From an uncultured Bacteroidales bacterium (lineage in GTDB: Bacteria; Bacteroidota; Bacteroidia; Bacteroidales; UBA932), in the NCBI GenBank assembly GCA_946055165.1, contig CAMGFA010000021.1:1-36067 (forward strand): 36,067 bases of DNA. The letters are read 5' to 3'. Positions 28,143 through 35,180 of this stretch are shown in pieces. Every line of letters begins with the position of its first letter. The stretch's first letter is position 1. Position numbers and translations under genes: made by a program. The notes under the pieces are model-generated. The model searched no databases. It was not told the DNA's origin and saw nothing but the letters and a program-made list of their open reading frames with translations.

Positions 28143-29143
28143 TGCTAATTTTCGCCCGATACCAATATCTCTATCTTCTGCTGCTTGTGCCGCTCATCCC
28201 TGTGCTTTTTGCAATAGGGCAGATGCTGCGCCGCAAAAGGCTGGAGCGTTTTGCCTCCAGGGAATGCGCCGAGGCTCTTATGCCTTCCTACAGCAAGGCC
28301 AAGGCCTGGCTCAAGGTGGTGTTCTTTACTCTCGGTTTTTTCTTTTTTGTCTTGGGCCTTGCCCGCCCGCAGATTGGAGCCAAGCTCTCCCAGAGACAGA
28401 CAAGAGGCTGTGAAATAATGATTTGCCTCGATGTGTCCAACTCCATGTTGGCTCAGGACTACAGCCCAAGCCGTCTCGACAGGGCCAAGCTGGCAATCAG
28501 CTCGCTTGTGGACAAACTGCACGACGACCGCATCGGCCTTATCGTCTTCGCCGGAGCTTCCTTCGTGCAGCTGCCTATCACCACCGATTACGTATCGGCC
28601 AAAATGTTCCTCTCTTCCATCGACACCGGTTCTGTTCCCGTGCAGGGGACCGATCTGGCCGATGCCCTTCGCACGGCGGCCCGTTCTTTCAGCGCTCAGA
28701 GCGAGAAGAGCCGCGTGATTATCCTCATTACCGATGGTGAAAACCACGAGGAGAATGCTCTCGAGGCAGCAAAAGAGGTAGCTGATATGGGTATCAGGAT
28801 TTATACCATCGGTGTGGGCTCAAGCAAGGGACAGCCTATCCCAATGGGCGGTCAGCTGCTTGAGGACAAAGACGGCAACATAGTGGTAACCAAGCTCAAC
28901 GAAGACATTCTCAAGCAGATAGCACGCAGCGGAAACGGAGGCTATGTGCACGCGGGAAACGAAGAGTTCGGCCTCAATCCGATTATCGACGACATAAGGA
29001 CCATAGAGTCGGAGGAGTTCTCGTCCGTTGTCTTTGAAGAATATGACGAACAATATATGTACTTCTTTGCCATTGCGCTTTTCTTCTTTACTCTGGAACT
29101 GCTCATAGGCGAAAGGAAATCACGTAAAAAGATATTTGAATGA
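28142..29143 (+). CDS. batB: BatB, von Willebrand A membrane protein
   Basis: The 333-residue paralogue of BatA. N-terminal helices lie at about 7-26 and 57-75. The MIDAS motif D97-x-S99-x-S101 (CLDVSNSML) is followed by ITDGENHEE, and a C-terminal helix (YMYFFAIALFFFTLELLIG) ends in a basic tail. The ATG at 28142 shares bases with the batA stop; a longer reading from 28091 would lie inside batA and add no conserved sequence. It overlaps batC by 4 nt. It is expected to assemble with BatA, BatC and MoxR. Confidence 0.93.
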   Translation: MLIFARYQYLYLLLLVPLIPVLFAIGQMLRRKRLERFASRECAEALMPSYSKAKAWLKVVFFTLGFFFFVLGLARPQIGAKLSQRQTRGCEIMICLDVSNSMLAQDYSPSRLDRAKLAISSLVDKLHDDRIGLIVFAGASFVQLPITTDYVSAKMFLSSIDTGSVPVQGTDLADALRTAARSFSAQSEKSRVIILITDGENHEENALEAAKEVADMGIRIYTIGVGSSKGQPIPMGGQLLEDKDGNIVVTKLNEDILKQIARSGNGGYVHAGNEEFGLNPIIDDIRTIESEEFSSVVFEEYDEQYMYFFAIALFFFTLELLIGERKSRKKIFE

Positions 29144-29868
29144 AACGCTTTCTTCTCATAGCATCGGCTTTGTTCTGCGGCTTTCTGAGTCTTTCCGCAC
29201 AGGAAGACAAGAAGGATGTGCGCAAGGGCAATTCCCTTTTCAAGAAAGACAACTATAAAGATGCGGAAATCTGCTACCGCAAGGCTCTGGTAAAAGATTC
29301 CACTTCATTTGCAGCCACTTATGATTTAGCTTCGAGCCTTTATATGCAGAAGGATTACGAAGGCGCCGCCAACACTCTGGAGAAGGCCTCGTCGCAGGCT
29401 CCGGAATCGGCCTATGCCGACCGTTATTATTTCAACAGGGGGAATGTGGACTTGCAGAAGCAGGACTACAAGGCGGCGGTGGACGATTTCAAGCAGTCGC
29501 TGCTGCTGAATCCCGGGGATATTCAGGCCAAGGAAAGCTATATCTACGCCAAGAAGATGCTTGAGCAGGAGCAGAACCAGCAGAACCAGAACCAGCAGGG
29601 ACAGGACAATCAGGAAGGTCAGGACCAGCAGGATAAGGACAATCAACAGAATCAGGACCAGCAGCAGAATCAGGACCAGCAGAATCAGGACGGACAGCAG
29701 CCGCAGGAGGACAGGCAGTCCGCTCAGCAGCCGCAGTCCAAAATCTCTCCTCAGCAGGCCCAGCAGATGATTAAGGCCATCCAGGCCAAGGAAAAAGAAA
29801 CGAAGGAAAAGGTGGAGAAGGCCAAAGCTCAGCAAGAGGCATTCCGCCAGAAAGAAAAAAATTGGTAG
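29140..29868 (+). CDS. batC: BatC, exported TPR protein with Gln/Asn-rich tract
   Basis: The 242-residue protein has a signal peptide (about 1-20, cleaved before QEDKKD). Three tetratricopeptide repeats follow (about 25-135, for example NSLFKKDNYKDAEICYRKAL). Residues 142-200 are almost wholly Gln, Asn, Asp and Gly. The tail is lysine- and glutamate-rich and probably coiled-coil (KEKETKEKVEKAKAQQEAF). The TPR part matches BatC. The Q/N tract is low complexity and may be disordered. The gene starts 4 nt inside batB and ends 3 nt before batD. Confidence 0.85.
   Translation: MKRFLLIASALFCGFLSLSAQEDKKDVRKGNSLFKKDNYKDAEICYRKALVKDSTSFAATYDLASSLYMQKDYEGAANTLEKASSQAPESAYADRYYFNRGNVDLQKQDYKAAVDDFKQSLLLNPGDIQAKESYIYAKKMLEQEQNQQNQNQQGQDNQEGQDQQDKDNQQNQDQQQNQDQQNQDGQQPQEDRQSAQQPQSKISPQQAQQMIKAIQAKEKETKEKVEKAKAQQEAFRQKEKNW
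29563..29739 (+). repeat. Gln/Asn-rich low-complexity coding repeat in batC
   Basis: Codons for residues 142-200 repeat CAG, CAA, AAC and GAC units in short blocks such as QNQDQQ and QDQQ. The opposite strand is a leucine/valine-rich open frame, which is a shadow and not a gene. Confidence 0.8.
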
Positions 29869-29871
29869 CGT

Positions 29872-32439
29872 ATGAAAAGACTTGCAAGCATAGTGACATT
29901 TTTTCTGCTCTCTGCAGCCTCGCTCCTGGCCCAGCCCAAGATAAGTGTGCATGTGCCGGCTGCGGTGTCGGTTGACGAGCAGTTCAAACTGGAATTCGTT
30001 GTCGAGGGAGACAAGCCTTCGTCTTTCGACTGGCCGGGCAGCAGCGACTTCACTCTCCAGTGGGGCCCGCAGACCTCGCAGAGTTCCCAGACTTCAATAA
30101 TCAACGGGAAGATGACACGCAGCAACAGTGTCTCATATATATATGTCCTGCTTCCGAACAAGGAGGGTGATTTTGTGCTTCCTCCCTGCACCATCACGGT
30201 AAAGGGCAAGAAATACAGCTCGCAGCCGACTCCCATCAAGGTTGGCCGTTCTTCTTCCGGCGCTTCTTCTGCCGCACAGTCAAGCGGCAGTTCCAGTATC
30301 CGCAACGAGGATCTTTTCCTGCGTCTGAGTGTGGACAAGCAGGATGTTGTGATTGGCGAACCGGTGATTGCAACTCTCAAGCTGTACAAGAGGGTGCATA
30401 TTGCCGGCTTCGAAGATGTGAACTTCCCGACTTTCGACGGCTTCTGGACCCAGACTTTGCAGAGCCCTTCCAATATAGAATTCGAAAGGCAGGCTCTCGG
30501 AAACGAGGTGTACGACGTGGCTCTCATCCGCAGCTACCGCATCATTCCGCAGCGCAGCGGGGATCTTGTGATAGATCCTGCCCGTATGGTCTGCCAGGTG
30601 CAGGTGCGCAACCGCAACGCATCGTCCAACAGCATCTTCGACAGTTTCTTCCAGAACGAATACTCCACCGTGCGCAAACGCATCTCTTCGGAGGAATTGC
30701 ACATAAAGGTGAGGGAACTGCCTCAGCCTCAGCCGGCTTCTTTCTGCTCGGGTGTGGGCCGCTTTTCCATTGCCGCTTCTTTGAGTGCCGATTCTTTAAA
30801 GACCCACGATGCAGGAACACTCCGTCTTGTGGTCCGCGGACATGGCAACATCAATCTCATAGATGCTCCGAAAATCAAGTTTCCGCCTGATTTTGAGCTT
30901 TACGACATAAAGACATCCGATTCGGAAGGAGAGAAGGTCTTCGAATATCCTTTCATTCCGCGCAGTCACGGAGATTTTCTCATCGGTCCTGTGGAATTCT
31001 CCTATTATGACACTTCCGCCGGGACTTACAGGACTCTGCATGTGGATGCCATTCCTCTGCACGTGGAACGCAGCCAGTCTGCCGAGCCGGTTCAGGGTCA
31101 GAGCTCTTTTGTCTCCGGCGTGTCCCGCGATGTAAAGAATCTGGGAACCGACATCCGCTATATCTCCACAAGGGCATCGGGCTTTTCTGCCGCAAATTCC
31201 TTTGTGGTGGCTTCGCCGCTTTTTTGGCTGGCTCTTGTTCTTCTGCTGCTGGCATCCGTACTGCTCTATGTGCTTCTGCGTATTGGCAGGGAGCGCCGCA
31301 AGGACGAGAAGAGTCAGAGGCGCAAGGGGGCATCGTCCTTCGCAAAGAAAAAACTCTCTCTGGCAGGCAATTACCTTAAGGAGAACCTTCCGGGAGCCTT
31401 CTACGAAGAGCTGCACAAGGCTTTGCTCGGTTTCGTTGCCGGGAAGCTTCTTATGGAACCTTCGGAACTGGACAAGGACAAGATTCGCGAAAAACTCAGC
31501 GCCTGCGGTGTGAACGGCTCCGATGTGGAGGATTTCGTGGGCCTTCTCGACGAGTGCGAATTTGCCCGATTCAGCCCCGGGGACAATGCCAAGAATATGG
31601 ACAGCCATTACGAATTGGCTCTCAAGTTGATATCATCAATAGACTACGCAATGAACAAAAACAGGAAATCCCTGCCGAAAACCGCCTGCATCGCCCTTCT
31701 GCTTTGTGCCGGACTGCTGCAGTTCCAGCAGCTTGGTGCCCAGACCGTGCAGGAACTCTTCGATGCCGGGGTCGCTGCCTATGCTGCCGAGGATTATGCT
31801 CTTGCCGTTGAAAACTGGCAGCAGATTCTGGAATCGGGGCGGGAGAGTTCTGGCCTGTACTACAATATCGGCTGTGCCGAATTCAAACAGTCGAACCTGG
31901 CCGCTGCAGTGGTCGCTTTCGAGAGGGCTCTCAGGCTCGACCCTTCCAATGCCGATGCAAGGCACAATCTCGAGTATGTGAATGCCTGTCTTCAGGACAG
32001 AATCGATTCCGTGCCGGAGTTCTTCATGATTCAGTGGTTCCGTAATTTCAGAAATCTGCTCTCTTCCAATGCCTGGGCTGTATTTGCCATAGTGTTTTTT
32101 GTGCTGGCTCTTGCTCTTGCCCTGCTTTTTGCCCTGGCCTCGGGAAAGAAACGTGTGGCACCTTTCTTCTGTTCCATTGCAAGTCTTCTGCTTTTTGCCC
32201 TGAGCCTGTCCTGTTCGCTTTCGCTCAAGTCTGAGTATCAGGATTCTTCGCGGGCAGTGGTCGTGTGCTCCGTTTCGGCAGTGAGGAGCTCTCCGGACGC
32301 ATCGTCAGGAACGGATTTGTTCGTTCTGCACGAGGGAAGCAAGGTGAAAATTGTTGAAACTGTGGGGGATTGGTACGATATTGAACTGTCCGACGGGAGG
32401 CGCGGATGGATAAGAAAAAATGATTTGGAAATAATTTGA
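29872..32439 (+). CDS. batD: BatD-BatE fusion protein (oxygen tolerance protein plus TPR/SH3 protein)
   Basis: The 855-residue protein corresponds to BatD (about 1-593) joined in frame to BatE (about 594-855). BatD part: signal peptide 1-20, large periplasmic beta-rich region with IRNEDLFLRLSVDKQDV, and a membrane helix at 447-470 followed by a cytoplasmic helical tail. BatE part: MNKNRKSLPKTACIALLL, which looks like a signal peptide ending at LGAQ (622-624), two TPRs (about 625-705), two membrane helices (735-757 and 766-783) and a C-terminal SH3-like domain (VSAVRSSPDASSG to GWIRKNDLE). No stop codon separates the two. BatE could also be initiated separately at the ATG at 31651. The internal hydrophobic segment would then act as a membrane crossing in the fusion. 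Confidence 0.85.
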   Translation: MKRLASIVTFFLLSAASLLAQPKISVHVPAAVSVDEQFKLEFVVEGDKPSSFDWPGSSDFTLQWGPQTSQSSQTSIINGKMTRSNSVSYIYVLLPNKEGDFVLPPCTITVKGKKYSSQPTPIKVGRSSSGASSAAQSSGSSSIRNEDLFLRLSVDKQDVVIGEPVIATLKLYKRVHIAGFEDVNFPTFDGFWTQTLQSPSNIEFERQALGNEVYDVALIRSYRIIPQRSGDLVIDPARMVCQVQVRNRNASSNSIFDSFFQNEYSTVRKRISSEELHIKVRELPQPQPASFCSGVGRFSIAASLSADSLKTHDAGTLRLVVRGHGNINLIDAPKIKFPPDFELYDIKTSDSEGEKVFEYPFIPRSHGDFLIGPVEFSYYDTSAGTYRTLHVDAIPLHVERSQSAEPVQGQSSFVSGVSRDVKNLGTDIRYISTRASGFSAANSFVVASPLFWLALVLLLLASVLLYVLLRIGRERRKDEKSQRRKGASSFAKKKLSLAGNYLKENLPGAFYEELHKALLGFVAGKLLMEPSELDKDKIREKLSACGVNGSDVEDFVGLLDECEFARFSPGDNAKNMDSHYELALKLISSIDYAMNKNRKSLPKTACIALLLCAGLLQFQQLGAQTVQELFDAGVAAYAAEDYALAVENWQQILESGRESSGLYYNIGCAEFKQSNLAAAVVAFERALRLDPSNADARHNLEYVNACLQDRIDSVPEFFMIQWFRNFRNLLSSNAWAVFAIVFFVLALALALLFALASGKKRVAPFFCSIASLLLFALSLSCSLSLKSEYQDSSRAVVVCSVSAVRSSPDASSGTDLFVLHEGSKVKIVETVGDWYDIELSDGRRGWIRKNDLEII

Positions 32440-32465
32440 GGTTTGAGGAATAATTACTATCTTTG
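32435..32465 (+). promoter_or_regulatory. Promoter of the OmpA-family gene
   Basis: TTTG at 32435-32438, 19 nt, TATCTTTG at 32458-32465: a full match to the Bacteroidota consensus. The -33 box shares bases with the batD-batE stop codon. The transcript would start near 32472 and have a leader of about 66 nt, containing the palindrome CTGTTAACAG at 32501-32510. Confidence 0.8.
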
Positions 32466-32537
32466 TCCCCGATAGTGTTGTAAACAAGTTTTGTACAGTA
32501 CTGTTAACAGGAAAATATATTAAAATCATACACACTT

Positions 32538-33689
32538 ATGAAAATTAAAGCTTTAGTTTTTGCAGCAGCCATTCTTGTAGCGGGAGTGGCAAATGCTCAG
32601 GAGTCTTATGTAACAAACTCCTTCGACAGCAACCTTTACGTAGGTCTCAGTGCCGGTGCAAATGCTTCTTTTGACGGTTTTTACGGAGCATTTAAGGCTG
32701 GAGACATTCATCGTCTTGTAAAGGGTGGCGGTATTTCTGTTGAACTCAGCGTCGGCAAATGGATTACCCCTGAATTCGGTTTCCGTCTCAACCTTACCGG
32801 TCTCAATACTGAGTGTATCAGCGGCTGGCATTTTGGTGAGAACCCATACTACTCTGCAAGCCTTGCATTCCTTTGGGATGCTACAAACACCTTCGCAGGC
32901 TATGATTCTCAGCGTGTTGTTTCTGTAGTTCCTTATCTTTCTGCAGGTTACTACAAGAGCGTTGGCCGCGGTGCCGGTTTCGGTGCAGGTATCATGCTCC
33001 CTATCGCACTTTCAGAGAAATGGTCCATCGTTCCTGATGTACGCTTTGTAGGTTTCTCAGATGCTGTCCTCGTTGGTCCTTCCACCGGTGTTTGCGCAAA
33101 TGTTCAGGTTACCGTTGGTGCACAGTACAAGTTCGGTAAGAAGACCGGCTTCGAGACCGCAGCAGCTGTTACTGCCCCTCTCGTAGTTGCTGCCGCTGAG
33201 GCTGAAGCAGCAAAGGCTGAAGTTGAGGCTGCTCAGGAGCAGGCTCAGGTTGAAATCAAAGACCTCTCCGAAGATCTTGCAAAACTCCAGAAGGAGAACG
33301 AGGCTCTCAGGGCAGAGCTCGACGGAATCGCTTCCGAGAACGCTGCTATCGTGAAGAACCTTATGAGCACTCCGGCTTGTGTATTCTTCGAGATTGGCCA
33401 GGCTACACTCAGTGTCAAGGAGCTTGAGCACCTCGACCGCACAGTGAAGACTATGATTGCCCAGGGCAAGAACATCACCTTCACCGTATGTGGCTACTCA
33501 GACAAGAACACCGGTTCTGCACGTCGCAACAACCAGCTTGCTAAACAGCGCGCCAACTACATCGTTAAACTCCTCACCGAGAAGTACGGTCTCAGCCAGG
33601 ATCAGTTCGTAGTAAAGCACGAGGGTAACACCAACATCTACACCACCATCGAGCTCAACCGCGCCGTCCTTATCCAGGCCGCTGAATAA
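32538..33689 (+). CDS. OmpA-family outer-membrane protein
   Basis: A 383-residue exported protein: signal peptide 1-20 (cleaved in ANA-QES). An N-terminal beta-barrel-like region (about 22-205) has alternating aromatic strands such as NLYVGLSAGANASFDGFYG. An alanine/glutamate-rich coiled coil follows (about 213-270). The C-terminal OmpA peptidoglycan-binding domain (about 277-380) contains VCGYSDKNTGSARRNNQLAKQRA, split here as the aspartate and arginine ligands of diaminopimelate. Such proteins anchor the outer membrane to peptidoglycan. The gene has its own strong promoter and a clear terminator, so it is monocistronic and likely abundant. The start is supported by the signal peptide. Confidence 0.92.
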   Translation: MKIKALVFAAAILVAGVANAQESYVTNSFDSNLYVGLSAGANASFDGFYGAFKAGDIHRLVKGGGISVELSVGKWITPEFGFRLNLTGLNTECISGWHFGENPYYSASLAFLWDATNTFAGYDSQRVVSVVPYLSAGYYKSVGRGAGFGAGIMLPIALSEKWSIVPDVRFVGFSDAVLVGPSTGVCANVQVTVGAQYKFGKKTGFETAAAVTAPLVVAAAEAEAAKAEVEAAQEQAQVEIKDLSEDLAKLQKENEALRAELDGIASENAAIVKNLMSTPACVFFEIGQATLSVKELEHLDRTVKTMIAQGKNITFTVCGYSDKNTGSARRNNQLAKQRANYIVKLLTEKYGLSQDQFVVKHEGNTNIYTTIELNRAVLIQAAE

Positions 33690-33700
33690 GATACTTATTC
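33684..33700 (+). other. Small perfect hairpin across the ompA-like stop codon
   Basis: GAATAAG at 33684-33690, a 3-nt loop and CTTATTC at 33694-33700. It includes the TAA stop (33687-33689) and could stabilise the 3' end of the message, 13 nt before the terminator stem. Confidence 0.5.
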
Positions 33701-33712
33701 ATCATAGATAAA

Positions 33713-33749
33713 AACAGGGATGGATCCATCGGGTCATCCCCGTTTTTTT
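33713..33749 (+). terminator. Rho-independent terminator of the OmpA-family gene
   Basis: AACAGGGATG (33713-33722) pairs with CATCCCCGTT (33735-33744) with one mismatch. The loop holds a GGATCC palindrome, and seven T follow (33743-33749). It sits 23 nt after the stop codon, a classic intrinsic terminator. Confidence 0.85.
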
Positions 33750-33769
33750 ATTGTTGCCCGAGTACGTGC

Positions 33770-33787
33770 ATTTCCGCGCACTGTCGT
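33770..33787 (+). repeat. 18-nt direct repeat, copy 1
   Basis: ATTTCCGCGCACTGTCGT. An identical copy is at 33847-33864, 77 nt away. Between the copies TGGTTGA (33788-33794) pairs with TCAACCA (33827-33833). Confidence 0.9.
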
Positions 33788-33836
33788 TGGTTGAGGTCCT
33801 GAAACTATGTGCAGTGTCCATTGTCATCAACCACAG

Positions 33837-33920
33837 GGTGAAAGTTATTTCCGCGCACTGTCGTCGCGCTTGAGCTCTATGGGTGGCTCCGCGCGCCGAC
33901 CGGGCAGAATAACTTTCGCT
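33837..33920 (+). repeat. 84-nt irregular hairpin
   Basis: 14 pairs join 33837-33850 to 33907-33920 (core GAAAGTTATT with AATAACTTTC; three G.U pairs). An inner stem follows: GTCG with CGAC, CGCGC (33865-33869) with GCGCG (33891-33895), and GAGC (33872-33875) with GCTC (33886-33889). The ascending arm carries copy 2 of the 18-nt repeat (33847-33864). Confidence 0.65.
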
Positions 33921-33934
33921 GATGAAAATATGAC

Positions 33935-34150
33935 TGCGAGGTAGGCTGGCTCGTGGCTGGAAGGCTTGCGGCGCAAGGGAACTGCGCGAGCAATGGACGC
34001 AAGGCGGCCATCCGCGAGCGCAGCTTGGCCCAGAAGGAGGTGAGACAATGGCCGGGGTGTTTGAGCGTAGCGAGTTCCCGGCCATCACCGACTTCGCAGG
34101 ACAAGCCGCAGCGCGCATCGCCTGAAAGCCATGAGCCAGCCTGCCTCGCA
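33935..34150 (+). repeat. 216-nt element bounded by 24-nt inverted arms
   Basis: 33935-33958 pairs with 34127-34150 over 24 consecutive positions, 22 Watson-Crick and two G.U when read on the plus strand. A 3x3 internal loop is followed by AGGC with GCCT (33962-33965, 34120-34123). Inside are CTTGCGGCGCAAG (33965-33977), CTGCGC (33982-33987) with GCGCAG (34018-34023), and ATGGCCGGG (34048-34056) with CCCGGCCAT (34077-34085). It could be a structured RNA or a palindromic repeat unit. Confidence 0.65.
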
Positions 34151-34200
34151 ATACAAACAGGTTTTTCACGTGATCCCATTTACCCTGATGGAAGGGGTGT

Positions 34201-34229
34201 AAAAAATAAGGCCGCTACCTCACGGCGGC
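34201..34229 (-). terminator. Intrinsic terminator for the Hc1 gene
   Basis: On the minus strand GCCGC (34229-34225), a 9-nt loop and GCGGC (34215-34211) are followed by a T-rich run ending in six T (34206-34201). The hairpin lies about 94 nt beyond the Hc1 stop codon and faces the structured region on the other side. Confidence 0.6.
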
Positions 34230-34322
34230 GACCCTAAAATGTGTACTAAAACCTAAACCTATATTATTGATGCAAGGCTTATGGTTTTTGTTGCACGAAA
34301 AATGAAAAAATTTTCAACTTTT

Positions 34323-34496
34323 TTATTTAGACTCTGCTACAGAAACCTTGCGGAATTCCTTAAGGTCTTTCATAAGCTCAAGAGCAGCCTTGCGTGCGCG
34401 TGCACCGGCAGCTTTGTTACCTTTAACAACCTGAGCTTCTGCGTTCTCCTGGAAAGCAGCGATCTCTGCATTGATCTTTTCAACGAGTTCTTTCAT
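34323..34496 (-). CDS. Hc1-type histone H1-like DNA-binding protein (57 residues)
   Basis: A short gene that a length cut-off of 60 residues would miss. The protein begins MKELVEKINAEIAAFQENAE and continues with VVKGNKAAGARARKAALE, ending FRKVSVAESK. It is lysine/arginine/alanine-rich and helical, and matches the chlamydial Hc1-like 'histone H1' family widespread in Bacteroidota: length about 58, a GNKAAGxRARKA core and an EFRKxSV tail. It is expected to bind DNA and affect nucleoid packing. It has a candidate promoter at 34556-34587, a leader of about 50 nt and a terminator at 34201-34229, so it is a single-gene unit. Codon use is like that of highly expressed neighbours. Confidence 0.88.
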   Translation of the reverse strand: MKELVEKINAEIAAFQENAEAQVVKGNKAAGARARKAALELMKDLKEFRKVSVAESK

Positions 34497-34555
34497 AACA
34501 AATGAATTTTAATGGTTTAATATTGATTGTTAATAATATGTGCACTTAAAACACT

Positions 34556-34587
34556 GCAATATAGAGAATAAACCTTTTTTTTGCAAA
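34556..34587 (-). promoter_or_regulatory. Candidate promoter of the Hc1 gene
   Basis: Minus strand: TTTG (34587-34584), 20 nt, TATATTGC (34563-34556). The spacing is right. The -7 box deviates from TAnnTTTG at its last two bases. The -33 box lies in the 18-nt palindrome at 34575-34592. Confidence 0.5.
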
Positions 34588-34592
34588 AAAAA
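34575..34592. repeat. Perfect 18-nt T8-GC-A8 palindrome
   Basis: TTTTTTTTGCAAAAAAAA lies 1 nt after the end of pth and contains the -33 box of the Hc1 promoter. It could be an A/T-tract bend, a weak terminator for pth or a protein-binding site. Confidence 0.7.
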
Positions 34593-34593
34593 G

Positions 34594-35172
34594 TCAAATT
34601 TTTTTTACATTCAGGCTGTTCATAGCCCTGTCAGGGCCCAAAAACATCCAATCTTGAAGGCCTTTTATCACCTTGTCCGAAATCAACTTCATCTCCTCAA
34701 GTTCTTCGGCACTTAACTTCCCCAAAACATAGTCCACTTGTTCTGAAGGATTGAAATCGTGTCCCACACCAAGCCTGATGCGGGCATAGTCCTGAGTCTG
34801 CAGGCATTCTGCAATGTTCTTGAGACCATTGTGACCGCCGTCACTCCCGCCTTTGCGCATTCTGATGCTGCCGAAAGGAAGATTGATATCATCACAGATA
34901 ACAATGGACCTTTCATTTGGGACCGGCAGCTTCTGAAGATAATACCGTACCGCATTTCCACTCAAATTCATATAGGTGGAAGGTTTGAGCAGATACACAG
35001 TCCTGCCCTTAATCCGCAACTCGGCCAAAGAGCCGTAGCGCTGGGTACTAAAAACAGTATTGGACGCCTGCGCCCAGGCATCCAATACCATAAAACCCAT
35101 ATTGTGGCGGGTATTCTCGTATTCTTGACCGATATTGCCAAGACCTGTTACCAGATAACTCTCGCCAGCCAT
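34594..35172 (-). CDS. pth: Peptidyl-tRNA hydrolase
   Basis: Releases stalled peptidyl-tRNAs by cleaving the ester between peptide and tRNA. The 192-residue protein has the catalytic histidine in NTRHNMG (H23), the substrate-binding asparagine in PSTYMNLSG, and the catalytic aspartate in VICDDINLPFG (D94, aligned with E. coli D93). GGHNGLKNI and RIRLGVG complete the signature. The length is normal. It follows rplY by 8 nt, a gene pair commonly seen in bacteria, and probably shares the rplY promoter. Confidence 0.96.
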   Translation of the reverse strand: MAGESYLVTGLGNIGQEYENTRHNMGFMVLDAWAQASNTVFSTQRYGSLAELRIKGRTVYLLKPSTYMNLSGNAVRYYLQKLPVPNERSIVICDDINLPFGSIRMRKGGSDGGHNGLKNIAECLQTQDYARIRLGVGHDFNPSEQVDYVLGKLSAEELEEMKLISDKVIKGLQDWMFLGPDRAMNSLNVKKI

Positions 35173-35180
35173 AGTAAGGA

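Larger units (their letters stand above)
33750..34200. other. GC-rich non-coding stretch with long-range complementary arms
   Basis: This is the only stretch over 300 nt without a gene in the window (33690-34322 in full). All open frames in it are poor in hydrophobic structure, overlap in many frames and resemble no protein. It contains an 18-nt direct repeat, an 84-nt hairpin (33837-33920), a 216-nt element with 24-nt arms (33935-34150) and a nested hairpin with 9-bp arms (34048-34056 with 34077-34085). In both long structures the non-Watson-Crick pairs are G.U on the plus strand. I infer a structured RNA read on the plus strand or a palindromic intergenic repeat. I do not recognise a named RNA family and no promoter is evident. 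Confidence 0.6.

Noticed and set aside
29326..29952. Leucine/valine-rich open frame opposite batC
   Set aside because: It is the mirror of the CAG/GAC-rich repeat, which reads as Leu and Val codons on the other strand.
33750..34200. Known RNAs such as RNase P RNA, tmRNA, SRP RNA or 6S RNA
   Set aside because: I looked for hallmark sequences (for example GAGGAAAGUC of RNase P, a CCA-ending tRNA-like domain and tag frame of tmRNA) on both strands and did not see them.
33702..34237. Several open frames on both strands (up to 155 codons) in the structured region
   Set aside because: They overlap each other in several frames, have compositions dictated by GC-rich palindromes, show no domain or signal peptide and no start context. 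I treat the region as non-coding.
34299..34325. AT-rich hairpin TGAAAAAATTTTCA as terminator of the Hc1 gene
   Set aside because: The stem has almost no G-C pairs. The hairpin at 34201-34229 with its T run is a better candidate.
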